A stretch of DNA of 15,761 nt, taken from the NCBI GenBank assembly GCA_037969235.1, contig JBBKXA010000070.1:1-15761 (forward strand). Direction: 5' to 3'. The notes beneath the pieces are model-generated. The model was not told the origin of the DNA. It did no database searches and saw only the letters and a list, made by a program, of their open reading frames with translations. Position numbers and translations under genes: made by a program. Shown here in pieces: positions 1 to 6,136 of the stretch (positions are counted from its first letter, which is position 1; every line of letters starts with the position of its first letter). The stretch is from TMED27 sp037969235. GTDB taxonomy: Bacteria; Pseudomonadota; Alphaproteobacteria; Micavibrionales; Micavibrionaceae.

Positions 1-62
1 TTGCAAAGATCACCAATCACCTTGGCAACCCCGTAAACTCAAAAAATCAGAAAATGACATGA
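1..62 (+). CDS. C-terminal end of an unidentified upstream gene (partial)
   Basis: A reading frame open from the left edge ends in TGA at 60-62 and gives the tail AKITNHLGNPVNSKNQKMT. I do not recognise the product. The support is positional: its TGA overlaps the ATG of the rhodanese gene as ATGA (59-62), the usual arrangement of translationally coupled genes. The other two frames are weaker candidates. One stops at 36, and one runs open into the rhodanese gene, so an N-terminal extension of the rhodanese cannot be fully excluded. Confidence 0.4.
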   Translation, partial: AKITNHLGNPVNSKNQKMT

Positions 63-325
63 CCGAAATAATAACCATGCAAGATTTAAAAAAGCGCGAC
101 CACGTCATCATCGATGTGCGCACCAGCGAAGAAATCAAAGTCGATCCCGTGGCCGATGCGCTTCATATCGAACTTTCAACTCTACCCCAACGCCTCGACG
201 AATTGCCTCAAGACACGCTCCTCGCATTTTTATGCGCCGGCAACGTTCGCAGCGTCAAAGCCGCCCAATATCTGCAAGGCTTAGGCTACGACAACATCAT
301 CGTTCTCGATAAATTCTCGTTTTAG
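59..325 (+). CDS. Small single-domain rhodanese-like sulfurtransferase
   Basis: This 88-residue protein is one rhodanese domain without a signal peptide, so it is probably cytoplasmic. Visible landmarks are the IIDVRT strand and turn (residues 17-22), the active-site loop C-A-G-N-V-R-S with candidate persulfide cysteine C59, the following helix VKAAQYLQGLGY, and the last strand NIIVL. In this family the cysteine accepts sulfane sulfur and passes it to thiols or partner proteins; the substrate cannot be told from sequence. The N-terminal half is divergent, with no clear GHIPGA motif, and the C-terminus ends right after the last strand instead of carrying the usual GG...W tail. It overlaps the preceding gene by four bases and converges on the pyrophosphatase gene with a five-base gap. 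Confidence 0.8.
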   Translation: MTEIITMQDLKKRDHVIIDVRTSEEIKVDPVADALHIELSTLPQRLDELPQDTLLAFLCAGNVRSVKAAQYLQGLGYDNIIVLDKFSF

Positions 326-330
326 GATTA

Positions 331-873
331 TTAGGCCGCCTTGGTATGCGCATTTTCACGCTCAACACCTTCAACGATCAACGCTTTGGCTTTTGACGCA
401 TCTTCCCAGCCCTTAATCTTCACCCATTTGCCTTTTTCAAGGTCCTTATAATGGGTAAAAAAATGCTCGATTTCATTGAGCAAAATCTCAGGTAAATCGC
501 TCGCTTCTTTTATTTTTGAAAACATTGGGTGCATTTTATCCGTCGGTACAGCCAGAATTTTTTCGTCCTGTCCGCCATCATCTTCCATCACCAAAACCCC
601 GACCGGACGGCACGCAATCACCGCGCCAGGAATAATCGCATGTTGCGCATACACCAAAACATCAACTGGATCACCATCGCCGCCCAATGTTTGCGGAATA
701 AAACCGTAATTGGCTGGATAAAACATCGGTGTATGAATAAAACGATCAACAATCAAAGCGCCCGATTCTTTATCAAACTCATACTTTACAGGTGTCGCAC
801 CCATTGCATTTTCAATGATGACGTTAATTTCGTCTGGCGCTTTTTTACCCGCTGAAATTTTTGAAATATCCAT
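331..873 (-). CDS. ppa: Inorganic pyrophosphatase (family I, soluble)
   Basis: This cytoplasmic enzyme hydrolyses pyrophosphate to two phosphates, pulling nucleotide, nucleic acid and lipid biosynthesis forward. The 180-residue length is typical for bacterial family I enzymes. The signature DGDPVD (residues 66-71) supplies three metal-binding aspartates. Residues equivalent to those of the E. coli enzyme appear with a one-residue offset: E21, K30, E32, R44, Y52, Y56, D98, D103, K105, Y142 and K143. All expected catalytic positions look intact. It lies 49 bases downstream of the SIMPL gene on the same strand and may be the last gene of the peroxiredoxin-SIMPL-ppa run, although the gap leaves room for its own promoter. 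A purine-rich AAGGG lies rather far upstream of the ATG. Confidence 0.96.
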   Translation of the reverse strand: MDISKISAGKKAPDEINVIIENAMGATPVKYEFDKESGALIVDRFIHTPMFYPANYGFIPQTLGGDGDPVDVLVYAQHAIIPGAVIACRPVGVLVMEDDGGQDEKILAVPTDKMHPMFSKIKEASDLPEILLNEIEHFFTHYKDLEKGKWVKIKGWEDASKAKALIVEGVERENAHTKAA

Positions 874-922
874 CTTGTCTGCTTATCCCTTTTATCGTGT
901 TGTTAGATTAAATTACTTAAAC

Positions 923-1636
923 TTATCGAATGAAAAAATCAATGGTGGAAACAACACGTACACGTTTATAACGTTGATTTTGTTCTGAAACAAAAGCCAC
1001 AGGGTCACGCGGCAGAATTTCAAACTGCCCTTGATATGCCCGCTTAATGCTACCTACCTTTTGTCCAGAATCCGCTGCAAATTGCTCCGCACTTTTCCGC
1101 GCCTTTTTCACTGCTTCCGCAAGCATTTCAGGCTTAATATCGTTTATCCCCGTAAACATATAATTGGGTGGTTGGGTGTTGGTCAAAGTCACCCCTTGAC
1201 GCAATAACGTATTCAACTGCCCGATCGCCTTATCCAATTTGTCCAAATCCTGTGTACGTATAGTAACAACCTGATTAATGATATATCGGCTTTGCTGCGC
1301 ATTATCGGGGCGATACGGTTGCGCCAATAAATCTTGCGCCTGCAACGGCTGAAGACTAATTTCATCTTTGGTAAAGCCAGAATATTCCAAAAATTTCTCA
1401 ATAATGGTCTGATTATTTTCTAGCTGTTTTTGCAGCGTACTCAGCTCATTCGATGTCCCACTGTGGCTGAGCGTCCAGACCGCAAGATCGGCCTCGACGG
1501 AGCGCTCCGCCAAACCTTTTACAGTCACAACACGATCACCATTTTGAAACGTATTCAGCCCCTGCTTAACAAAAAATCCAGCGCCAATAAAGCCAAACGC
1601 TAAAATGATCGCGGCAAGAATTTTTGTTACATCCAT
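923..1636 (-). CDS. SIMPL-domain (DUF541) membrane-anchored protein
   Basis: This 237-residue protein has one N-terminal hydrophobic segment (about residues 5-24), either an uncleaved anchor or a signal, so the rest is probably periplasmic. The mature part fits the SIMPL/DUF541 family: a first strand VVTVKGLAERSVEADLAVWTLS (residues 36-57), and a helix rich in Ala, Lys and Glu (EMLAEAVKKARKSAEQFAADSG, residues 170-191). The C-terminal strand carries RVRVVSTIDFFI. SIMPL proteins are linked to oxidative-stress tolerance and outer-envelope functions in some bacteria, but the biochemical role is not settled. The start is well supported: AGGGG lies nine bases before the ATG, inside the end of the peroxiredoxin gene three bases upstream, so the two are almost certainly cotranscribed. 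Confidence 0.85.
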   Translation of the reverse strand: MDVTKILAAIILAFGFIGAGFFVKQGLNTFQNGDRVVTVKGLAERSVEADLAVWTLSHSGTSNELSTLQKQLENNQTIIEKFLEYSGFTKDEISLQPLQAQDLLAQPYRPDNAQQSRYIINQVVTIRTQDLDKLDKAIGQLNTLLRQGVTLTNTQPPNYMFTGINDIKPEMLAEAVKKARKSAEQFAADSGQKVGSIKRAYQGQFEILPRDPVAFVSEQNQRYKRVRVVSTIDFFIR

Positions 1637-1639
1637 AAT

Positions 1640-2191
1640 TTACAACCCCTTAATTGCCGCAGCTATCGCCTCGATCTGAGGACGATTTTTATATCCCTCT
1701 TCGGCCAACACAGCCTGTATCACTTTGTCTTTCCCAACAACATAAACATGCGGATGCGGCACACCATAAGCAAAATGATCTGGTGCAAAATCTTCATTCA
1801 TAATACCGAACGATTTTATCGCCACTGACCCTTCATCGGATAACATTGTAAATGGAAAATTGTACCGCTCACTGAATTTTTTCAATGTCTCAGGAGCATC
1901 ATAACTTAACGTTACAATGTTATAACCCTGATCGGTTATAACATCAGCCTCTCCATTGCGCATATCCAGCATTTGCACCTGACAATACGGACACCAATCC
2001 GCCGAACGCACAAATACGATCACAAGACCATTTTCACCTGTTAAATTCTCAAAAGTTTTCGCTTCGCCATTTTGATCTTTTAGCCCCAGACTATGCGGTA
2101 TAACCTCACCAACAGCCGCAGGCTTTAAATCCTGTGCATGCAATGCAATTGGAAACATGAAAAATACCAGAATTAATATCGCATATCTCAT
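1640..2191 (-). CDS. Exported peroxiredoxin-like (AhpC/TSA, thioredoxin-fold) protein
   Basis: The mature domain is a thioredoxin fold of the AhpC/TSA-redoxin type. It shows strand LVIVFVRSADWCPYCQVQ with a W-C-P-Y-C motif (C67 and C70 counted from the chosen start), then NIVTLSYDAPETLKKFSERYNFPFTMLSDE, then the cis-Pro-like segment VPHPHVYVVGKD. A signal peptide spans about residues 1-19, with likely cleavage after L-H-A, placing it in the periplasm. It probably reduces peroxides or exchanges thiols there; two cysteines spaced CxxC are more redoxin-like than typical 2-Cys peroxiredoxin. I chose the ATG at 2191 because AAGG lies eight bases upstream. An in-frame ATG at 2206 has no ribosome site and would add five residues. 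It is the first gene of a tight pair with the SIMPL gene. Confidence 0.85.
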   Translation of the reverse strand: MRYAILILVFFMFPIALHAQDLKPAAVGEVIPHSLGLKDQNGEAKTFENLTGENGLVIVFVRSADWCPYCQVQMLDMRNGEADVITDQGYNIVTLSYDAPETLKKFSERYNFPFTMLSDEGSVAIKSFGIMNEDFAPDHFAYGVPHPHVYVVGKDKVIQAVLAEEGYKNRPQIEAIAAAIKGL

Positions 2192-2281
2192 CACACATAC
2201 CTTCATTGTATAAATTTATTTGCAATGAATATAGGCAATGGAACAGAAAAATACCAGCGCTTAGATTTTAAAATAAAGCTT

Positions 2282-3172
2282 TTATTTGCCATGCATTTTA
2301 ATGCGGCGCGCTTTCAGCATTTCATATTTCTTCTGATTCGACATCTGTGCTGGGCTTGATGCCTTTACGCGTGATACTGGGGCAACAACAACTTCTTCTT
2401 GAATGATTTCTCGGACAGGCTTTTTAAAACTTTCATCAGGCACACCAGCCCAACATAGTGGGACATGCGGCGCAGCTTTAGTTAAAACATAAATGTAATG
2501 CCCGCTTTTCAACTTCAACCCACCACAAGCATCCAATAACCCAGCGCCCTTAATATATGTATAATCAGTTAGATACGTCCCATTATATTTCATGCCTTGT
2601 CCAGCTGAACCATTTGGCCGCAGACCCTCCTTCAAAACATAGCTGGATTTAAATGCTTTATCCTTACTCACAAAAATCGGAAAGCCATCAGCAGCATATC
2701 CAATATGGCTAAAATTTTTCTTAATCAAATCAACGGGCGGAGCCCCATAAATATAGCGACCATCCGCTTCCAAAACGCCGCCATGCTGATCAAGTTGCTG
2801 ATTGAGCGGCACTGAGTCAGCTTCCGCAAATGGCGCAAGGGCATGCTCAATCGGCACACCATCTAAGGCCACCCCAAAAAACATTGCAGGTGTCCATAAT
2901 GTACCACGCTTATTCGGAGTCGGTTTAACAGGAATCCGAAAAACATAGTCCTGTTCCACAATACGCGAACTCCCGCCATTGGCTACGGCATAATAGGGCA
3001 TCCCCGTAGAACTAATATAACGGTAATCGTCTTTATTTTGTATCACAACTGATTTACGTGCGGCTTTGCCTTGCGCATAAACTTGCGTCGAAAAACAAAG
3101 AGCGCCCCCCGTAAAAACAAGGGACGCTACAATAATCGAGTATATGGTGTGTGTTAAAAACCCACAGCGCAT
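2282..3172 (-). CDS. Exported YHYH-domain-like protein with degenerate motifs
   Basis: The 296-residue product has a signal peptide with probable cleavage after V-Y-A (about residue 33). The body resembles the YHYH family: DGVPIEH (104-110), HGGVLEADGRYIYGAPP (130-146), the strong IGYAADGFPIFV stretch (157-168), LLDACGGLKLKSGHYIYVLT (212-231), and a late PLCWAG. The histidines that name the family are replaced at the two motif sites, reading Y-I-Y-G and Y-I-Y-V. Two cysteines, C216 and C240, could form a disulfide. The tail after about residue 250 is charged and low in hydrophobics. The biochemical role of the family is poorly known. AGAGG lies nine bases before the ATG. It starts 18 bases downstream of the cold-shock gene, so some read-through transcription from that gene is possible. 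Confidence 0.75.
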   Translation of the reverse strand: MRCGFLTHTIYSIIVASLVFTGGALCFSTQVYAQGKAARKSVVIQNKDDYRYISSTGMPYYAVANGGSSRIVEQDYVFRIPVKPTPNKRGTLWTPAMFFGVALDGVPIEHALAPFAEADSVPLNQQLDQHGGVLEADGRYIYGAPPVDLIKKNFSHIGYAADGFPIFVSKDKAFKSSYVLKEGLRPNGSAGQGMKYNGTYLTDYTYIKGAGLLDACGGLKLKSGHYIYVLTKAAPHVPLCWAGVPDESFKKPVREIIQEEVVVAPVSRVKASSPAQMSNQKKYEMLKARRIKMHGK

Positions 3173-3190
3173 GAAATTAAACCTCTTAAA

Positions 3191-3394
3191 TTAAGCGGCT
3201 TTAAGATTTCCTGCCGCTTCTTTACCACGATTTTCTTCCAGATCGTAAGACACTTTTTGACCTTCGTCTAAAGTGCGCATACCAGCTGCTTCTACCGCTG
3301 AAATGTGAACAAACACATCTTTTCCGCCTTCGTCTGGCACGATAAAGCCGAAGCCTTTGTCTGGGTTAAACCATTTTACTGTTCCTGTAGCCAT
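3191..3394 (-). CDS. cspA: Cold-shock domain protein (CspA family)
   Basis: This 67-residue protein is a complete cold-shock domain: a single-stranded nucleic-acid-binding OB fold that acts as an RNA chaperone in the cytoplasm. Both RNA-binding motifs are intact: RNP1 as KGFGFI (about residues 13-18) and RNP2 as VFVHI (about 27-31), together with the leading GTVKWFN strand. A strong Shine-Dalgarno site, AAGGAG at 3404-3409, sits nine bases from the ATG. The gene follows a 235-base leader region with a plausible promoter and a hairpin, recalling the long regulated leaders of cold-inducible csp genes. The family has several paralogues per genome, so the cspA symbol is generic and cold induction is not proven here. 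Confidence 0.95.
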   Translation of the reverse strand: MATGTVKWFNPDKGFGFIVPDEGGKDVFVHISAVEAAGMRTLDEGQKVSYDLEENRGKEAAGNLKAA

Positions 3395-3403
3395 AATTGG
3401 ATA

Positions 3404-3409
3404 CTCCTT
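3404..3409 (-). promoter_or_regulatory. Strong ribosome-binding site of the cold-shock gene
   Basis: AAGGAG on the minus strand, nine bases from the ATG. It is among the strongest Shine-Dalgarno sites in the window, fitting a highly translated small protein. Confidence 0.75.
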
Positions 3410-3425
3410 CTTTCATTTTACAGTT

Positions 3426-3465
3426 TTAATCAGTCCTTGGGTATTCAGTAATTCGGTCTGATTAA
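3426..3465 (-). promoter_or_regulatory. Hairpin in the cold-shock gene leader
   Basis: Two 11-base arms (3426-3436 and 3455-3465) are complementary except for one position, around an 18-base loop. The folded minus-strand RNA would have an eight-pair AU-rich stem (UUAAUCAG with CUGAUUAA), one A-A mismatch and a two-pair GC extension. It lies about 17 bases upstream of the Shine-Dalgarno site, inside the predicted 5' untranslated region. A weak AU-rich stem here could be temperature-responsive, which is an inference from position and composition only. Confidence 0.45.
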
Positions 3466-3500
3466 TGTATCAAAGCGTGAAGTAACCAAAGATTACCCGC

Positions 3501-3529
3501 ATTAAACTCTTTTTATCCACAGAACGCAA
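3501..3529 (-). promoter_or_regulatory. Candidate sigma-70 promoter for the cold-shock gene
   Basis: On the minus strand, TTGCGT (3529-3524) and TTTAAT (3506-3501) are separated by exactly 17 bases, a good match to a -35/-10 pair. Transcription would begin near 3494 and give a leader of about 100 bases, of the order seen for cold-inducible csp genes. The remaining part of the 3395-3629 gap holds no open reading frame that I trust. Confidence 0.5.
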
Positions 3530-3629
3530 GGAAAATATATAGATAATTCAGAGCCCGTAACGACGAACCTTAATCCTTCTATATTAACACATAATATAGC
3601 CTAATAACCAATATCGCATAAATCCCCAC

Positions 3630-4793
3630 TTAAGGCGCTGTATTGGGCAACAACTCTAGTGCGGCGCGCATATTTGACGGCGCATTAATCCTATCACCAT
3701 ACAAATCAACTGGTTTCGTTTTTTCTATATGACCACGAAGTTCTTCGCGCTCCATAAGCTCATACAAATGCGGCGCCATAGAACGTATTTGTTTTTGCAA
3801 ATAAAGCGCCTTGCACATGGCCAGTCGCTCTGGGTCAGGGTGATACAAATAATTTACCATCGCCCAATCCTTTTTACTACTAGGATTAAATTTAATATCA
3901 CAAATACTGGCACCATTGCCCAAATGAAAATTCATCACCTCATCGGGTCGGTCTTTTTCATCAAGCTCACAAAAATATTGCATCATGCGTTGACGGAAAT
4001 AATCCTGTCCTTCATCGTTTGCTAACAATTCATCAACTTTATCGCGGCCTAATTCAGCTTCCATTGCCAATGTGAAACCACGAATTGGTGAAAGCGTCGT
4101 GAGATAAATTGGATGTCCGCGTTCGACCATTTCCTTTTGAAAATGCGCGTAAATATTCTCCACCAATTTTCGCCCGCCTTCCGCCCAGCGATAATTCACC
4201 CCCTTAGATATCGTATAAAGCACCGCCACAGCAACCTCACCCGCACGCGGCGGCGTATACGCTTCCACGGGGTGTTCTAAAACACCATCGATATCACCAA
4301 GCAAATCACGATAAGAAGGCGCTCCACCGCTCACCGCTACATTGGTCATAAACGTAAAAATCCCGGCGGTAATTTCAGGCACGCCATTATTCACCGCCCA
4401 GCGTGCAAAAGCGCGTTTACAACTGCCTTTATCACCAATGCGCATGTTAACCATGTCATCAACATCTTTAGCAAAATGCACTTTCTCATTTTCAAACAGC
4501 TGTCGATGGAAATCACTATTTTCTTCGCCAGGCTCAATTTGACCAAAAAATACATATTGAGAAAGCGATTGCTCCACAACACTACGCCGCAAAGCAAGGT
4601 CTGCCGCCTTTGCATCCAATTGCGCGCGTTGCTCAGCTAATTGTTCCTCAGCCGAATTAATTGCGCCCAATTTATCCATTAATGGTGCAATATCAAACTT
4701 GTTCAAGACATCAGCATCTTCGCCTCCTAACGTGGAAACCGCTCGCCCCCAACGCTTAAAAGTATCAACCAAAACATTGATTTTTATACCCAT
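3630..4793 (-). CDS. Malonyl-CoA decarboxylase family protein
   Basis: The C-terminal two thirds of this 387-residue protein match the catalytic GNAT-like domain of malonyl-CoA decarboxylase, which converts malonyl-CoA to acetyl-CoA and CO2. Landmarks in order are AVLYTISKGVNYRWAEGG (190-207), TTLSPIRGF (232-240) with S235 at the catalytic serine position, NFHLGNGA (288-295) with H290 and the conserved NGA, and MVNYLYHP (312-319) with tyrosines near the CoA site. The key residues therefore look present. The N-terminus is unusual. Instead of a full helical MCD_N domain there are about 40 residues followed by a charged helix likely to coil (about 45-76), and the total is shorter than the roughly 460-490 residues common in the family. 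No malonyl-CoA synthetase or malonate carrier gene is adjacent. Activity on malonyl-CoA itself is likely but not certain. Confidence 0.75.
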   Translation of the reverse strand: MGIKINVLVDTFKRWGRAVSTLGGEDADVLNKFDIAPLMDKLGAINSAEEQLAEQRAQLDAKAADLALRRSVVEQSLSQYVFFGQIEPGEENSDFHRQLFENEKVHFAKDVDDMVNMRIGDKGSCKRAFARWAVNNGVPEITAGIFTFMTNVAVSGGAPSYRDLLGDIDGVLEHPVEAYTPPRAGEVAVAVLYTISKGVNYRWAEGGRKLVENIYAHFQKEMVERGHPIYLTTLSPIRGFTLAMEAELGRDKVDELLANDEGQDYFRQRMMQYFCELDEKDRPDEVMNFHLGNGASICDIKFNPSSKKDWAMVNYLYHPDPERLAMCKALYLQKQIRSMAPHLYELMEREELRGHIEKTKPVDLYGDRINAPSNMRAALELLPNTAP

Positions 4794-4894
4794 ATAACCT
4801 GCCCATTATTCTTATTTATGCAAACTTATAGCTTGCGCAAATATTAGAGTCAAATACATATATTTTTGATTCGTAATATGCTCTATTGCACTCC

Positions 4895-6136
4895 ATGAAA
4901 ACGAACATCAAAAAACGCTCAGAATTTCGCTTATCCATGTTCTTGGTATGGCCGCTTCTGCTTGGCATTTTTATGATTATGGTGGGCAATGGCCTCCAAG
5001 GCACTTTGTTGTCGCTACGCGCCGAACATGATGGCTTTTCCATTTCGCTTATTGGCGCTATGATGTCCCTGTATTACTGCGGCTATCTTGCGGGCTGCAA
5101 AATCGTACCATCCCTCATTAATTCCGTAGGCCATATTCGCGTATTTGCAGGTTTCGCCTCACTCGCCTCCAGCACAATTCTCTTGCACGGCGTTTTCGTA
5201 GACCCCGTAATATGGTGTATCGTTCGTTTTATTAGCGGCATGTGCTTTGTCGGCTTGTTTATAGTCGCAGAAAGCTGGCTCAACAATATCGCCACCAACA
5301 GATTACGCGGACAAATTCTAAGCGCCTATATTTTAGCGCTAAACGGCGGTCTCTTTGCAGGGCAATTCCTCATTAACCTCGCCCCAATCGAAGCCATCGG
5401 CCTCTTCATTCTTGTCTCTGTATTAATTTCGCTCTCTCTTGTACCTATAACGTTAGCAGGCAAAAGCTCACCCACATTCGAAGAAGTCGAAAAGCTCCCG
5501 CTCAGGAAAATGATGTCTATATCGCCATTTTCTGTAGCCTGCGTATTCACATCGGGATTCGCAAGCGCGGGCATGCTAACTCTCGCGCCCATATACGCAT
5601 TATCACTTGATTATTCCATCGCGCAACTCTCGGCATTTATGGGGCTATACGTATTTGGCACAAGCGTCCTTCCGCTATTTTTCGGTTGGCTTTCAGATAA
5701 AATTGAACGCCGTAAAATCTTAATCTTGATCGCCATGCTATGCGCAACCTCTTGCACTATCGCATATGCGCTACCTTGGGCGCTGCTTTGGATAATAATA
5801 CTCATCGGTGGGTGCATCACATCATGCTACAGCATTGGCGTTGCGATGATGAATGATCGTCTAAAATCCGCCCAAATCACCTCCGCGACCGCCTCGTTAA
5901 TTTTTGTTAACGGAATAGGTGCTGCTTTTGCCCCATTGTTATTAGGCGCAATGATGCAGCAAATCGGCAACGATGTTTTCTTCATGTCCTTTGCAGGCGC
6001 ATTCACCATATTGGCTGTTTTCGGAATTTATCGCGCCATCACTGGTCCTGAATTCAGTGTGGAAGATCAAGGCGAATATCAAACCATTCCCTCACGCTCA
6101 TCCCCTAGCATTGCTCAAATTGCTGAAGATGACTAG
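4895..6136 (+). CDS. MFS transporter, YcaD-like
   Basis: This 413-residue inner-membrane carrier shows about twelve hydrophobic segments in two halves with a loop around residues 188-208, as in the major facilitator superfamily. The N-terminal half carries RFISGMCFVGLFIVAESWLN (about 111-130), closely resembling the E. coli YcaD subgroup. The second half has the loop GWLSDKIERRK (264-274), the repeat-half form of the MFS D-R-x-G-R-R motif. The substrate is unknown. I chose the ATG at 4895; a TTG nine bases upstream is the only in-frame alternative nearby, and neither has a clear ribosome site. A TAATAT at 4875-4880 could be a -10 box, which would make the mRNA nearly leaderless. It diverges from the malonyl-CoA decarboxylase gene, and its stop overlaps that of the facing kinase gene. 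Confidence 0.85.
   Translation: MKTNIKKRSEFRLSMFLVWPLLLGIFMIMVGNGLQGTLLSLRAEHDGFSISLIGAMMSLYYCGYLAGCKIVPSLINSVGHIRVFAGFASLASSTILLHGVFVDPVIWCIVRFISGMCFVGLFIVAESWLNNIATNRLRGQILSAYILALNGGLFAGQFLINLAPIEAIGLFILVSVLISLSLVPITLAGKSSPTFEEVEKLPLRKMMSISPFSVACVFTSGFASAGMLTLAPIYALSLDYSIAQLSAFMGLYVFGTSVLPLFFGWLSDKIERRKILILIAMLCATSCTIAYALPWALLWIIILIGGCITSCYSIGVAMMNDRLKSAQITSATASLIFVNGIGAAFAPLLLGAMMQQIGNDVFFMSFAGAFTILAVFGIYRAITGPEFSVEDQGEYQTIPSRSSPSIAQIAEDD

Noticed and set aside
3579..3599. Seven-pair AT-only hairpin downstream of the malonyl-CoA decarboxylase gene
   Set aside because: The stem is weak (mostly A-T) and has no T-tract on the minus strand, so it is not a credible terminator.
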